A DNA stretch of 64,000 nt from Prevotella dentasini JCM 15908 (GCF_000614065.1 NZ_BAKG01000003.1:1-64000); one strand, 5' to 3'. Shown: positions 47,319 to 57,391, numbered from the stretch's first letter. Numbers and translations: made by a program. The notes: a model not told the origin generated them from the letters alone.

Positions 47319-48101
47319 ATGAGCACCATCATTTACCCCTCTCCCATATTCGGCCCCATACATAGCCGTCGTCTCGGCATCTCGCTTGGCATCAATCTGT
47401 TGCCGGCCGACGGAAAGGTGTGCACCTTCGACTGCATCTACTGCGAGTGCGGATTCAACAAAGACCACCGTACCAAGACCCCACACCCCACCCGTGAGGC
47501 CGTTGCCGAGGCTTTGGAAGCCAAGCTGAAGGAAATGCACGAAGAGGATATACGCCCCGACGTGCTGACTTTTGCCGGAAATGGAGAGCCGACCTCGCAC
47601 CCGTACTTCCCCGAAATCATAGACGACACCATTCGTCTGCGCGACAGGTATTGCCCGCAGGCGAAGATTTCGGTTCTCAGCAATTCCACGTTTATACACC
47701 GGCCCAAGATTCACGAGGCACTGACAAAGGTAGATAACAATATCCTGAAGCTCGACACCATCAGTGCCGACTATATTAATAAGGTGGACCGCCCTACACA
47801 GCCGTCATACGATGTTGGCCGTATCGTTGACGGCATCAAGTCGTTCAACGGGCAGGCTATCATTCAGACACTCTTTATGAAAGGTACTTCCGAAGACGGC
47901 ATCGACGTAGACAACACGGGCGAGGCATACGTTGCACCGTGGCTCGAAGCCGTCCGCGACATTGCTCCGCGCGAGGTGATGATTTATACCATCGACCGCG
48001 AGACGCCCGACAAGAATCTTCTGAAGGCCACCCGTGAAGAACTCGATGCCATCCGCGACCGCGTCGTGGCACTCGGAATCCCCTGTACGGCCTCATACTG
48101 A
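47319..48101 (+). CDS. radical SAM protein
   Basis: The 260-residue protein carries the iron-sulfur CxxxCxxC motif as CTFDCIYC (Cys35, Cys39, Cys42) and the early IFGPIHSRRLGISLGINLLP. FAGNGEPTSHPYFPEII follows at about 85-101. This belongs to the family of stand-alone radical SAM enzymes annotated as Fe-S oxidoreductases in Bacteroides, with no known substrate. The ATG at 47319 is chosen because it lies after the promoter and matches the family start; the frame stays open upstream. A terminator region shared with the convergent permease follows. Confidence 0.85.
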   Translation: MSTIIYPSPIFGPIHSRRLGISLGINLLPADGKVCTFDCIYCECGFNKDHRTKTPHPTREAVAEALEAKLKEMHEEDIRPDVLTFAGNGEPTSHPYFPEIIDDTIRLRDRYCPQAKISVLSNSTFIHRPKIHEALTKVDNNILKLDTISADYINKVDRPTQPSYDVGRIVDGIKSFNGQAIIQTLFMKGTSEDGIDVDNTGEAYVAPWLEAVRDIAPREVMIYTIDRETPDKNLLKATREELDAIRDRVVALGIPCTASY

Positions 48102-48111
48102 ACAGGACAGC

Positions 48112-48142
48112 AAAAAGGGGCAGTCCCGAAGCGGCTGCCCCC
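48112..48142 (-). terminator. terminator of xpt-permease operon
   Basis: GGGGCAG (48117-48123) pairs with CTGCCCC (48135-48141); on the minus strand the hairpin is followed by TTTTT (48116-48112). It lies 59 bases past the permease stop and just after the convergent radical SAM gene. Confidence 0.75.
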
Positions 48143-48200
48143 TGATTTCATATCTGGGCACGTTCACTGCATGCAGGCGAATGTGCCCGGTGTTGTTTGG

Positions 48201-49543
48201 CTACTCCTTTATCCTGATGAAGGCGTTGGCAAGGATGGCAGTAAGTCCTCCCGTAGTGATTCCGCTGGAGAAAATACTCTTGATTATGTCCGGCATCTGG
48301 TCGAGGATGCCCGGCACAAGTTCTACGCTCAAACCCATGGCAAAGCTGATGGCCATGACGAGAACAGCCTTGCGGTTGATTTCGGTAGAGGCTATGATGC
48401 GGATTCCTGCGGCAGCCACCGTACCGAACATCAGCAGCGTAGCACCGCCAAGGACGCTGTCGGGAATCAGAGAAAACATCTGCCCGACAATGGGGAATAG
48501 TCCCAGCACTACGAGCGCACCGGCTATAAAGTAGCTACATACCGGCTGGCAACGCCTGTCAGCTGTATCATGCCGTTGTTTTGGGCGAAGATAGAGTTCG
48601 GGAAACTATTGAAGACCGCTGCCAGCATAGAGTTGAAGCCGTCGGCAAGGATACCTCCCTGAGCGCGCTTCATAAAGACAGGGCCTTCAACGGGCTGCCC
48701 CGATATGAGCGAGTTGGCAGTGATGTCGCCAAAAGCCTCCACGGCCGTAACAAGATAGATAAGTCCCAAGGCGATGATGGAGCCTGCGTCGAAGCTCAGG
48801 CCGTATTTGAAAGGCACGGGGACATTCAGTCCGCTGCCATTGCCCAACTGCGAAAAGTCTATCATTCCCAAGAAGTAGGCTGCCACGCATCCTATGACGA
48901 GTCCCAAGACGATGGAAGCCATGCGCAGGAAGCGGTTGTTGGAGCGGTTGAAAGCAATGATGCTGACCAGTACCAAGAGGGCAAGGCCCAGATTCTGCAT
49001 TGACCCGAATGTGCCGGCATCAACTGCCGACTGACCACCTCCGCACGAATTGATGCCTGCCTTGATAAGGCACATACCTATCAGCGACACTACGATGCCC
49101 GAGACGAGCGGGGTGATAATCTTACGGGTATAGGGCAGCAGGCGGCTGACGACCATCTCGACAACCGACGCTACGAGGCAGGCACCGAAGATATAGGCCA
49201 AAGCCTGCTCCGTATCAAGTTTTCCGTTTGCCATTCCAAGCATACCTGCACCGATTATCGGACTGATGAACGAGAAGGAAGTGCCCTGAATACAGAGCAG
49301 TCCCGTACCGAACGGCCCGATACGGCGGCACTGAACGAAGGTGGCTATTCCCGATACGAAGAGCGACATCGACACGAGAAAGCCCGTAGTCTCCAAGTCA
49401 AACTTCAGCGCAGAGCTGATGATGAGGGGCGGTGTGATGATGGCGACAAAGATGGCAAGCAGGTGCTGAAGTGCTGCAAAGAGTGTCTCGCGCAGCGGTG
49501 GACGGTCTTCGAGTCCATAGATGAGTTCTTTCGATTCTTCCAT
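48201..49543 (-). pseudogene. xanthine/uracil permease (nucleobase:cation symporter-2), frameshifted
   Basis: The protein would import xanthine. It has the NCS2 features: LQHLLAIFVAIITPPLIIS, LVSGIVVSLIGMCLI, and the transport signature SLISGQPVEGP. The frame breaks near 48534. On the coding strand, CGGTATGTAGCTACTTT needs one more G (GTAGGCTAC) to continue SRYVGYFIAGALVVLGLFPIVGQMF to a stop at 48201-48203. It is then about 447 residues, normal for the family. The ATG at 49543 follows the family N-terminus (MEESKELIYGLEDRPPLRETLFAALQHLLAI). It is co-directional with xpt. Confidence 0.86.
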
Positions 49544-49681
49544 TTGTGTGTTTTTATTTTTGTTAGAAGTATTATAGTCTGCTAAACGAACCTTTAGCAT
49601 CGGGCAGCTTTCGTCTGCCCGGCTGTCGGAAAGCTGCATTTCGTGAGGCTCTCACCTCTTTCTTGGGAGGATGGGGGAGGC

Positions 49682-50251
49682 TCAGCCTTTCAGTTTTATC
49701 TCGCAGTTGTCCAAAGAGTCTATTATGGCAAGGCTCTCGCAGCGCACTCCTGCCCCCTCTATGACTTCCCGGCCGTGCTGGAAGGCCTTTTCTATGATGA
49801 ATCCCGTCCCGACAAGCTCCGCACCTGCCTGACGGCAAAGGTCGATGATGCCCTTGGCGGCATTGCCGTAGGCGAGAAAATCGTCGACGAAAAGCACCTT
49901 GTCGTCCTTGGTCAGGTATTCCTTCGAGATGACAATGTGATATTCGCGCTGCTTGGTAAACGAGAAGACGGTAGTAGAAAGCATGTCAGCCATGGTAGAC
50001 GGCTTCTTTTTCTTGGCAAAGACCACGGGCAAATCCAAGAGGAAGCCCATCATGATGGCCGGGGCTATGCCACTTGCCTCCACGGTGATAATCTTGTTGA
50101 TTTCGGTCGAAGCGTAGCGGCGAATCAATTCTACGGCAATCTGCTTCATTAGGTTCGGGTCCATCTGGTGATTGATGAATTTGTCTACCTTCAGAATACC
50201 TCCCGGATAGCACTTGCCATCGCGCAGGATACGGTCTATTAATGCTTTCAT
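49682..50251 (-). CDS. xpt: xanthine phosphoribosyltransferase
   Basis: Xpt salvages xanthine to XMP using PRPP. The 189-residue protein has the PRTase fold with [36 protein letters not shown] and the PRPP loop [16 protein letters not shown]. The start at 50251 gives [20 protein letters not shown], the family N-terminus. It lies upstream of the xanthine permease on the same strand (138-base gap), forming an uptake-and-salvage pair. I see no purine riboswitch in its leader. Confidence 0.93.
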   Translation of the reverse strand: MKALIDRILRDGKCYPGGILKVDKFINHQMDPNLMKQIAVELIRRYASTEINKIITVEASGIAPAIMMGFLLDLPVVFAKKKKPSTMADMLSTTVFSFTKQREYHIVISKEYLTKDDKVLFVDDFLAYGNAAKGIIDLCRQAGAELVGTGFIIEKAFQHGREVIEGAGVRCESLAIIDSLDNCEIKLKG

Positions 50252-50307
50252 TGTATAATATTCTTTTAAGGGGAAAGCCAAAGGTGCTCTCCCGAATTAA
50301 TTGCATG

Positions 50308-50315
50308 CAAAAGTA
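50308..50315 (-). promoter_or_regulatory. -7 box of xpt
   Basis: Minus-strand TACTTTTG followed by CATGC, 57 bases before the xpt start. No clear -33. Confidence 0.5.
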
Positions 50316-50516
50316 ATAAAAAAATGTTGTATTTTCGTTATTTTCCACATATAAAAAGTAGTTGTCGTTCCGTCATCGTCATCCATTCTTTACGCCATGC
50401 GGAGAAACGGCGGAGCTGCAGGTCTTGTTGGGAAAATATGTGTCGGTATTCGGGAAAGTCCGTAGGGACATATCTTTGTGGGCATCCGTGTTTGTCAGAT
50501 GGATTTCTTGAAAAAT

Positions 50517-50597
50517 GAAAGTGCCGTACTCGCAAAACGAGAACGGCACTTTCGCAGGGTCAAAGTGCCACTTTCACAAGGCGGAAGTGGCACTTTG
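50517..50597. repeat. intergenic palindromic repeat, locus 6
   Basis: Two tandem hairpins. The first pairs GAAAGTGCCGTACTCG (50517-50532) with CGAGAACGGCACTTTC (from 50538), one mismatch. The second pairs CAAAGTGCCACTTTC (50561-50575) with GGAAGTGGCACTTTG (50583-50597), with one G-T. Substitutions in one arm are matched in the other, which suggests selection for pairing. Confidence 0.8.
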
Positions 50598-50623
50598 GCA
50601 AAACGGGTGAGGAGGCCCGGTCT

Positions 50624-52057
50624 TCAGGACTGTTGTGTCAGCCCCATTTGGGCAGCTTTTTCTTTCAGCAGGACGAGTAGAGGCTCGCGCTCATTGGGCA
50701 CGCGGTTGTCGAGGACAGCGTCTTTCAGGTGCTTTTTTAGTTCCCCTACCTCGCGGCTGGGCTTCAGGTGGAACAGTTCCATTATCTCGTCGCCGTCGAT
50801 GCAGGGTTGCAGTTCGCGCTTGTAGTCGCGCTCCTTTAGGTCTGCCAGTTTTTTGCGAACAATCCTAAAGTTGTTGAGAAAGTGCTGCTTTCGCACGTAG
50901 TTCTTGCTCGTGATGTCGGCTTCGCACAGCGTCATCAGGTCGTCGATGTCTTCGGCAGCATCGTTCATCAGTCGGCGGACAGCCGAGTCGGTAACCTCGT
51001 CGTCGGCTATCGCGATGGGGCGCATGTGGAGGTCGACAAGTTTCTGCACGTACTTCATCTTGCTGTCCATGGGCAGTTTCATCCTTCGGAAGATGCCCGG
51101 AATCATCTTTTTTCCGATGACGTTGTGGTTGCGGAACGTCCATCCTGTCGCTGCATCCCAACGCTTGCTCTTCGGTTTCCCGATGTCGTGGAAGAGAGCC
51201 GCCCACCGCAGCCACACGTTGTCGGTATGGAGGCAGATGTTGTCCAGCACTTCGAGGGTGTGGTAGAAGTTGTTTTTATGTGCCTTTCCGTTGCGTTTTT
51301 CTACTATATCGAGTGCTGTCAGTTCGGGAAGAATGAGCTGTAGGAGTCCGCAACGCTGTAAATCGATAAACCCTTTGCTTGGGGTGCGAGTGGACATAAT
51401 CTTGTTCATCTCGTCAGCTATTCGCTCACTGCTGATAATCTTGATTCGGTCGGCGTTCCGCTCCAAGGCGGCAAAGGTCTCGTCTTCGATGAAAAAGTTG
51501 AGTTGGGTGGCAAAGCGGATGCAGCGCATCATGCGCAGGGGGTCGTCGGAGAAGGTGATGTCTGGGTCGAGTGGCGTAGCAATGATGCCATCCCAAAGGT
51601 CGTCGACACCGCCAAAGGGGTCAATCAGTTCGCCGAATCGCTTGTGGTTGAGACAGACGGCAAGCGCGTTGATGGTGAAGTCGCGGCGGTTTTGGTCATC
51701 TTCGAGCGTACCGTTCTCCACTATGGGCTTCCGGCTGTCGTGGCTGTAGCTTTCCTTTCGCGCCCCGACAAATTCCACTTCCATTCCCTTGTATTTCACC
51801 TGTGCGGTACCGAAGTTCCGGAAAACGGAGAGATGGGCTTTCTTGCCGAGCATGGTCTTCAGCTCGCTTGCCACCCGTATGCCGCTGCCCACGACCACTA
51901 CGTCGATGTCGTTGGAAGGCCGTCCGAGGAAAAGGTCGCGCACGTATCCGCCCACGACGTAGCACTCAAGGCCCAGCTTGTCGGCCGCCTCGGATATTTT
52001 GTGGAATATGTCTTTATTGAGAAGTTCTGCCAGTTCGGCATTTGAGAGGTCTCGCAT
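50624..52057 (-). CDS. cca: CCA tRNA nucleotidyltransferase / HD domain protein
   Basis: The enzyme adds or repairs the 3' CCA of tRNAs. The 477-residue protein has the class II nucleotidyltransferase head (VVGGYVRDLFLGRPSNDIDVVVVG), the RRDFTINALA and DPLRMMRCIRFATQL blocks, and a C-terminal HD domain (LFHDIGKPKSKRW, HNVIGKKM). Encoded tRNAs without CCA, like tRNA-Pro at 17994, need this enzyme. The frame is open to 52111, but the promoter at 52083-52114 lies inside that extension. The start at 52057 (MRDLSNAELAELL) is therefore correct. Confidence 0.9.
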   Translation of the reverse strand: MRDLSNAELAELLNKDIFHKISEAADKLGLECYVVGGYVRDLFLGRPSNDIDVVVVGSGIRVASELKTMLGKKAHLSVFRNFGTAQVKYKGMEVEFVGARKESYSHDSRKPIVENGTLEDDQNRRDFTINALAVCLNHKRFGELIDPFGGVDDLWDGIIATPLDPDITFSDDPLRMMRCIRFATQLNFFIEDETFAALERNADRIKIISSERIADEMNKIMSTRTPSKGFIDLQRCGLLQLILPELTALDIVEKRNGKAHKNNFYHTLEVLDNICLHTDNVWLRWAALFHDIGKPKSKRWDAATGWTFRNHNVIGKKMIPGIFRRMKLPMDSKMKYVQKLVDLHMRPIAIADDEVTDSAVRRLMNDAAEDIDDLMTLCEADITSKNYVRKQHFLNNFRIVRKKLADLKERDYKRELQPCIDGDEIMELFHLKPSREVGELKKHLKDAVLDNRVPNEREPLLVLLKEKAAQMGLTQQS

Positions 52058-52082
52058 ATAAGTTTTTATTATTTCGTGGCTG

Positions 52083-52114
52083 CAAAGGTAATCATTTTCT
52101 TCAAGTCTCACAAA
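52083..52114 (-). promoter_or_regulatory. promoter of cca
   Basis: Minus-strand TTTG (52111-52114), 20 bases and TACCTTTG (52083-52090), a full consensus match 26 bases before the chosen cca start. Confidence 0.82.
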
Positions 52115-52400
52115 TCGTCAGTGAGACAAAGCGGCATGGCAGCTGCTGAAAAACAGCGGACGGAAACTTGCTTTGCAGCTTGTTTGGTGCACAATACTTT
52201 CCCGTCGCTTCTGATGTTTTCGTTGTTTGTCTAATGCCAAGATAGTACCAAAAAACGAACTCTCAAGTTTTTGAAAGGCTGAGTCGGTGTAGCCGCTAAA
52301 ACGCGTTTGGATATGCTGCTGCTTTGTTTCTGCGCTTCAGTTATTTGTTGCCGGGAGCAGGAATATTGGTAAATCATTCGTTTATTAGAATGATTTTCTG

Positions 52401-52408
52401 TATTTTTG
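52401..52408 (+). promoter_or_regulatory. -7 box of the DUF1599-tpiA-folE run
   Basis: TATTTTTG followed by CAG, 21 bases before the DUF1599 start. The -33 match (TTTA at 52381) is a little close. Confidence 0.55.
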
Positions 52409-52429
52409 CAGTCAAATAAGAATTGGATA

Positions 52430-52984
52430 ATGACAACTCAGACTTCAGAAACCAAGGAGGAATTTAGGGGAGTGCTGGTGGAATGTAGGACGCTCTTTGC
52501 CAAGAAGCTGCACGACTATGGTGCTTCGTGGCGCATCCTGCGTCCTTCCTCGCTTACCGACCAGCTCTTCATCAAGGCCAAGCGCATCCGTTCCATAGAG
52601 ATAACGGGGCAGAATCTGGTAGGCGATGATATCCGCTCGGAGTTCATTGCCCTTATCAACTATGGCGTGATAGGGCTGATACAGCTGGAGAAAGGGTTTG
52701 TGGACACGGTCGACATATCGGCAGAAGAGGCACTGGAGTTGTACGACCGGCATGCCAAGGAGGCTTACGAGCTGATGCTTAAGAAAAACCACGACTACGG
52801 AGAGGCTTGGCGGGATATGCGCGTGAGCAGCTACACTGACCTCATCCTCACGAAAATAGAACGCGTGAAGGAGATGGAGGACATCAACGGAGCCACCCTC
52901 GTCAGTGAGGGGATAGACTCCAACTATATGGACATAATCAATTACGCCGTTTTCGGAGCTATCCAACTGAATGAACAAGTTTAA
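52430..52984 (+). CDS. DUF1599 domain protein
   Basis: The 184-residue protein consists of two related halves, each with a K-x-x-DYG-x-(S/A)W pattern (KKLHDYGASWRILRPSSLTDQLFIKAKRIRSIE and LKKNHDYGEAWRDMRVSSYTDLILTKIERVKEME). DUF1599 has been linked to nucleotide modification by family databases, but the activity is not established. The ATG at 52430 is chosen over an in-frame upstream TTG at 52406. Its end overlaps the DoxX gene start by 14 bases, so the two are translationally close. Confidence 0.85.
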   Translation: MTTQTSETKEEFRGVLVECRTLFAKKLHDYGASWRILRPSSLTDQLFIKAKRIRSIEITGQNLVGDDIRSEFIALINYGVIGLIQLEKGFVDTVDISAEEALELYDRHAKEAYELMLKKNHDYGEAWRDMRVSSYTDLILTKIERVKEMEDINGATLVSEGIDSNYMDIINYAVFGAIQLNEQV

Positions 52985-54300
52985 GTCATACTTGGTCAAT
53001 ACCTGTCGCGCCCTGTTGGCATTGACGTTTATCTTCTCCGGATTCGTCAAGGCGATTGATCCGTTGGGCACCCAATACAAGATAGGCGACTATCTTGAAG
53101 CTGTGGGATTGGCTGGTTCTTTGCCCGACTGGGTGCAGTTGCTGGTTTCCATCGGGCTTTCCGGTATGGAGTTTACGTTGGGAGTGTTGCTGCTCTTGGC
53201 TATTCAGCGGCGTGTGGTCAGCAAGATGACGACGGTGTTCATGGTTCTTATGACTGCCGTCACGCTGTGGCTGGCTATCGGAGAGCCTATTCAGGACTGC
53301 GGCTGCTTTGGTGATGCCATCCGGCTGACCAACATGCAGACGTTCGGCAAGAATGTAGTGCTGCTTTTGGCTGCCCTTGTCGTTGTCAGATATCCTCTCT
53401 ATCAGGTGCGGTTTATATCGAAGACGAACCAGTGGATAGCCATCTACTTTACGATAATCTTCACGCTCGTTGCGTCGGCATTGAGCCTTTACCACCTGCC
53501 ATCTTCGATTTCCGTCCTTATTATATCGGACAGAATATCAGTGAGGGGATGAAAGTGCCTGAGGGAGCAAAGCAGACGAAGTACAAGACGACCTTTGTCT
53601 GTGTAAAAAACGGAGTAGAGAAAGAATTCGATGAGAACAATTACCCGTACAACGACACCACGTGGGTGTTCAAGGACAGCAGGCAGGAGATACTGGAACA
53701 AGGTTACGAGCCGCCCATTCATGATTTTTCCATCACCGACGGGGAGACGGGCGAAGACCTGACACAGCAGATTCTTGACAAGAAAGGCTATACATTCCTG
53801 CTCGTCGCTCCCTATTTGGAGACGGCAGATGACAGCAATTTCGATGAGATAAACCATATTTACGAATATGCCAAAGCGAATGGCTATGCCTTTTACGGTC
53901 TTACCGCGAGTACGGAAAAGGGTATCGGGCATTGGCGCGACATCACAGGGGCGGAATATCCGTTCTATATCACTGATGGCATAACGTTGAAAACGGTTAT
54001 CCGAAGCAGCCCGGGGCTGGTACTGCTCTATCAGGGAACTATCATCAATAAATGGAGTCAGAACGACCTTCCCACTGCCGGGAGGCTCAACGCACCGCTA
54101 TCTCTCATTCAGGAAGGGCACGAGCCGGAAAATCATACGTGGATGAAGATAGTGTTGATTATCATTTGCTATATTCTCCCACTGATATTGCTGATTATCA
54201 CCGACCGCATCTGGGCATGGACGCAATGGGTGAAGAAGCGTGAGGAGTGGGTGAAGCAGAAAGAGCAATCCAACAGATTATATCAACTTATAAAACGTAA
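52971..54300 (+). pseudogene. DoxX family membrane protein (BT_3928-like), frameshifted
   Basis: The first part is a DoxX-like four-helix membrane unit (CRALLALTFIFSGFVKAIDPLGTQYKIGDYL, GCFGD). A soluble part follows with [22 protein letters not shown] and a thioredoxin-like [13 protein letters not shown], then a last membrane segment ([17 protein letters not shown]). The frame breaks near 53500. One extra base in CTGCCATCTTC (CCN before ATC) joins LYHLP to IFDFRPYY. The downstream frame then runs without a stop into tpiA. A second missing base near 54250 would restore a stop at 54298-54300, but this is not certain. The gene order here matches the B. thetaiotaomicron BT_3928 region. Confidence 0.78.
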
Positions 54301-54307
54301 AAGACAA

Positions 54308-55069
54308 ATGAGAAAGAAAATTGTAGCAGGTAACTGGAAGATGAATGAAACCTTGCAGGAAGGTATCGCACTGGCAAAGGAAATCAACGAGTCTCTGAAA
54401 GCTGAGAAGCCAAACTGCGATGTAGTTATATGCACACCGTTTATTCATCTTGCAAGCGTTGCGGGTGTACTTGACAGCGGAATTGTTGGTCTCGGTGCCG
54501 AGAACTGTGCAGATAAGGAAAAGGGAGCCTACACGGGCGAAGTATCTGCTGCCATGGTCAAGAGCACGGGGGCGCAATACGTCATTCTCGGCCATTCCGA
54601 GCGTCGTCAGTACTACGGAGAAACTGCAGAGATTCTGAAGGAAAAGGTAAAGCTCGCTCTTGCCAACGGTCTGAAAGTAATCTTCTGCTGCGGTGAGACT
54701 CTCGAAGAGCGCGAGGCTGAAAAGCAGAACGAGGTAGTTAAGGCTGAACTCGACGGCTCTGTCTTCAACCTGACAGCCGAGGAATGGAAAAGCATTATCC
54801 TCGCTTACGAACCTATATGGGCCATCGGCACAGGCAAGACTGCAACCTCTGACCAAGCGCAGGAGATGTTGGCATACATCCGTTCTATTGTAGCAGAGAA
54901 GTATGGCAAGGAAGTTGCTGAAGAGACCTCTATCCTCTACGGTGGCAGCTGTAAGGCCAGCAATGCGCCGGAACTTTTCTCCAAGCCTGATATTGACGGT
55001 GGCTTGATAGGTGGGGCTTCCCTGAAGGCTGCCGATTTCAAGGGTATCATCGACGCTTGGAAGAAGTAA
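54308..55069 (+). CDS. tpiA: triose-phosphate isomerase
   Basis: TpiA interconverts dihydroxyacetone phosphate and glyceraldehyde-3-phosphate in glycolysis. The 253-residue protein starts [13 protein letters not shown], contains ILGHSERRQ with the electrophilic histidine, the catalytic loop [14 protein letters not shown], and [28 protein letters not shown]. As sequenced, its frame is open upstream into the DoxX gene, giving an artificial joint reading frame. The ATG at 54308 is the family start. A hairpin terminator follows. Confidence 0.95.
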   Translation: MRKKIVAGNWKMNETLQEGIALAKEINESLKAEKPNCDVVICTPFIHLASVAGVLDSGIVGLGAENCADKEKGAYTGEVSAAMVKSTGAQYVILGHSERRQYYGETAEILKEKVKLALANGLKVIFCCGETLEEREAEKQNEVVKAELDGSVFNLTAEEWKSIILAYEPIWAIGTGKTATSDQAQEMLAYIRSIVAEKYGKEVAEETSILYGGSCKASNAPELFSKPDIDGGLIGGASLKAADFKGIIDAWKK

Positions 55070-55095
55070 TCATACTTCCGTCCCATTCCGATTCA

Positions 55096-55142
55096 GCAAG
55101 CAGTCCGCCTTTTCAGAGACGGCTGCTTGCCGAATCCTTTTA
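55096..55142 (+). terminator. candidate terminator of tpiA
   Basis: GCAAGCAGTCC (from 55096) pairs with GGCTGCTTGC (55121-55130) with small irregularities, followed by CGAATCCTTTT. Confidence 0.5.
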
Positions 55143-55155
55143 ATCAGACAAGAAG

Positions 55156-55899
55156 ATGAAAAGACTCCTGACCATATTATTCATTGCCTGCTGTGCCGTG
55201 ATGACGGCCAGTGCGCAAGGAAACGTTACTGTTACGCAGAGTGCTGACATTGACGCATTGGTCAATGGCAAGAAATCAGCAGCCAAGACCAAGGAACAAA
55301 TCAAGGCTGAAAAGAGAGCGGCAAAGAAAGCCGCGAAAGAAGAAAAGAGAAGAGCCAAGGAACTGGAACGGCTCCACCGTGCCGGTGCCGTAAAGACTCC
55401 CACGCCCAATACCACCACTACACTTACACAAGAAACCAAGAAGATTGCGGCACCCAAGCCCGACAATCACAAGATAGAAGCCCCACGAGTAGTCGTCAGT
55501 CCTACTCCCGTTGCCCCGAGAACAAAGCTCGTCATGAGGAAAGTGCGTCGGCAACGTTCTGCAACAGACGGAGAAACGGGAGAACGACGCGTAGTTGTAA
55601 AGCGCGTACTGAAGACCTTAAAGAAAGTCCGCGGCTTCCGCGTACAGGCGTATTCGGGAGGCAACACGCGCGCAGCCCGTCAAAAAGCAGAAAAAACAGG
55701 TCAGTCGGTGAAGATGATATATCCCGATCAGCCCGTCTACGTGCATTTCTATTCGCCGAGATGGATGTGTCAAGTGGGCAATTTTACCACTTATGAACAA
55801 GCACGCAAGGTAATGCGCAAGCTGAAGGCGTCAGGATTTCCACACGCTTGTGTCATTCGCACCATGGTAACAATCAAGACCAGTACGCCCGTGGAATGA
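55156..55899 (+). CDS. SPOR domain-containing secreted protein
   Basis: The 247-residue protein has a signal peptide (MKRLLTILFIACCAVMTASAQ), a Lys/Ala-rich helical stretch (about 38-75: KSAAKTKEQIKAEKRAAKKAAKEEKRRAKELER) and a C-terminal SPOR domain (about 160-245: GFRVQAYSGGNTRAARQKAEKTG...YVHFYSPRWMCQVGNFTTYEQARKVMRKLKASGF). SPOR domains bind denuded glycan strands of peptidoglycan, often at the division site. It sits between tpiA and folE, as in Bacteroides. Confidence 0.88.
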   Translation: MKRLLTILFIACCAVMTASAQGNVTVTQSADIDALVNGKKSAAKTKEQIKAEKRAAKKAAKEEKRRAKELERLHRAGAVKTPTPNTTTTLTQETKKIAAPKPDNHKIEAPRVVVSPTPVAPRTKLVMRKVRRQRSATDGETGERRVVVKRVLKTLKKVRGFRVQAYSGGNTRAARQKAEKTGQSVKMIYPDQPVYVHFYSPRWMCQVGNFTTYEQARKVMRKLKASGFPHACVIRTMVTIKTSTPVE

Positions 55900-56004
55900 G
55901 TTTGCTGTCCGAAAACGTCAGGCAAGCCCTATCCCTCCCCAATGACCCGGTCATTTCCAACGAAATTTCATATTCAAAATCTAATCATATCAAATAAAGA
56001 TACA

Positions 56005-56598
56005 ATGAATCCAGAAACGCAATTCCGCGACGGTCTTGATGAGCTCGCCGCACATTATAAGGAAGTACTCACCCTTTTGGGCGAAGACCCACAGCGTGAA
56101 GGCTTGGAGAAGACGCCGATGCGCGTCGCCAAGGCCATGCAGATACTGACCCGAGGCTACACGCAGGATCCGCACAAGGTGCTCACCGACGCCCTCTTTG
56201 CCGAGAAATACAATCAGATGGTAATAGTCAAGGACATCGATTTTTTCTCCATGTGCGAACACCACATACTTCCTTTCTATGGCAAAGTGCATGTGGCATA
56301 TATCCCCGACGGCTACATCACGGGATTGAGCAAGATTGCCCGTGTCATCGATATATTCAGCCACCGCCTGCAAGTGCAGGAACGGCTGACCGAACAAATC
56401 AAGGACTGCATACAGGATACGCTTCATCCTCTCGGAACCATGGTCATCGTGGAGGCCAAACACATGTGCATGCAGATGCGCGGAGTAGAGAAACAGAACT
56501 CCATCACGACGACCAGTGCCTTCAGCGGAGCCTTCAATCAGGCCAAGACACGCGAAGAGTTTATGAATCTGCTGCGTACCGAGTCCAAGAGAATATAA
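56005..56598 (+). CDS. folE: GTP cyclohydrolase I
   Basis: FolE opens GTP to dihydroneopterin triphosphate, the first step of folate synthesis; folK of the same pathway is also in this window. The 197-residue protein has the zinc ligands in [22 protein letters not shown] and [11 protein letters not shown], and [26 protein letters not shown]. The start at 56005 (MNPETQ) is the family start; the frame is open 21 codons upstream. xth follows after 35 bases. Confidence 0.95.
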   Translation: MNPETQFRDGLDELAAHYKEVLTLLGEDPQREGLEKTPMRVAKAMQILTRGYTQDPHKVLTDALFAEKYNQMVIVKDIDFFSMCEHHILPFYGKVHVAYIPDGYITGLSKIARVIDIFSHRLQVQERLTEQIKDCIQDTLHPLGTMVIVEAKHMCMQMRGVEKQNSITTTSAFSGAFNQAKTREEFMNLLRTESKRI

Positions 56599-56633
56599 TC
56601 AAGATTAACCGTAAAGCAACATTCAATTAGATA

Positions 56634-57386
56634 ATGAAGTTCATTTCATGGAATGTCAACGGGCTGCGAGCCTGCGTGGGCAAGGGATTCAAGGAGAGCT
56701 TTGAGGCTCTGGATGCCGACTTCTTCTGCTTGCAGGAGACGAAGATGCAGGAAGGTCAGCTCGACATCAGTTTCCCCGGATATGATTCCTATTGGAATTA
56801 CGCCGACAAGAAAGGCTATTCAGGTACTGCCATCTTCACACGGCACAAGCCCCTAAGCGTCGGTTATGGCATAGGAATAGACGAGCACGACCATGAGGGA
56901 CGGGTCATCACGCTCGAGATGGAGACCTTCTATCTTGTTACGGTCTATACACCCAACTCGCAGGACGGGCTTCGCCGGCTTGAATACCGTATGCAGTGGG
57001 AGGACGACTTCCAAGCCTACCTGCACCGGCTGGACGAGAAAAAGCCCGTCATAGTGTGCGGAGACCTGAATGTAGCCCATCAGGAGATAGACCTGAAGAA
57101 CCCGAAGAGCAACCGAAAGAACGCAGGCTTCACCGACGAGGAGCGCGAGAAAATGACAACATTGTTGGGTAACGGCTTCTTCGATTCCTTCCGCACGCTC
57201 TATCCCGAACAGATAACCTACTCGTGGTGGTCGTACCGTTTCAGGGCGAGAGAGAAGAACGCAGGATGGCGCATTGACTATTTCCTCGTTTCCGACCGTC
57301 TTCGCGACCAGCTCGAAGAAGCCAAAATCCACACCGAAGTATATGGCAGCGACCATTGTCCAGTGGAAGTTGACCTGAAGATATAA
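56634..57386 (+). CDS. xth: exodeoxyribonuclease III
   Basis: This AP endonuclease and 3'-exonuclease of base excision repair is 250 residues long. It has all motifs of the exo III/EEP fold: FISWNVNGLRACVGKG, FFCLQETKMQ, YSGTAIFTR, VCGDLNVAHQEIDLKNPKSNRKNAGFT, YSWWSYRFRAREKNAGWRIDYFLVS and the closing YGSDHCPVEVDL. It lies between folE and the SGNH gene, which starts only 6 bases after its stop. Confidence 0.94.
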   Translation: MKFISWNVNGLRACVGKGFKESFEALDADFFCLQETKMQEGQLDISFPGYDSYWNYADKKGYSGTAIFTRHKPLSVGYGIGIDEHDHEGRVITLEMETFYLVTVYTPNSQDGLRRLEYRMQWEDDFQAYLHRLDEKKPVIVCGDLNVAHQEIDLKNPKSNRKNAGFTDEEREKMTTLLGNGFFDSFRTLYPEQITYSWWSYRFRAREKNAGWRIDYFLVSDRLRDQLEEAKIHTEVYGSDHCPVEVDLKI

Positions 57387-57391
57387 ATGAT

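Larger units (their letters stand above)
50252..50623. other. intergenic region with repeat locus 6
   Basis: The 372 bases between xpt and the 3' end of cca hold the xpt -7 box and two tandem hairpins of the intergenic repeat family. No gene. Confidence 0.6.
52058..52429. other. divergent intergenic region cca/DUF1599
   Basis: The 372-base gap has back-to-back promoters (minus strand 52083-52114, plus strand 52401-52408) and otherwise no recognisable feature. Confidence 0.6.

Noticed and set aside
50252..50350. Purine riboswitch before xpt
   Set aside because: No conserved purine-aptamer loops or flanking P1 stem; the leader is only about 50 bases after the -7 box.
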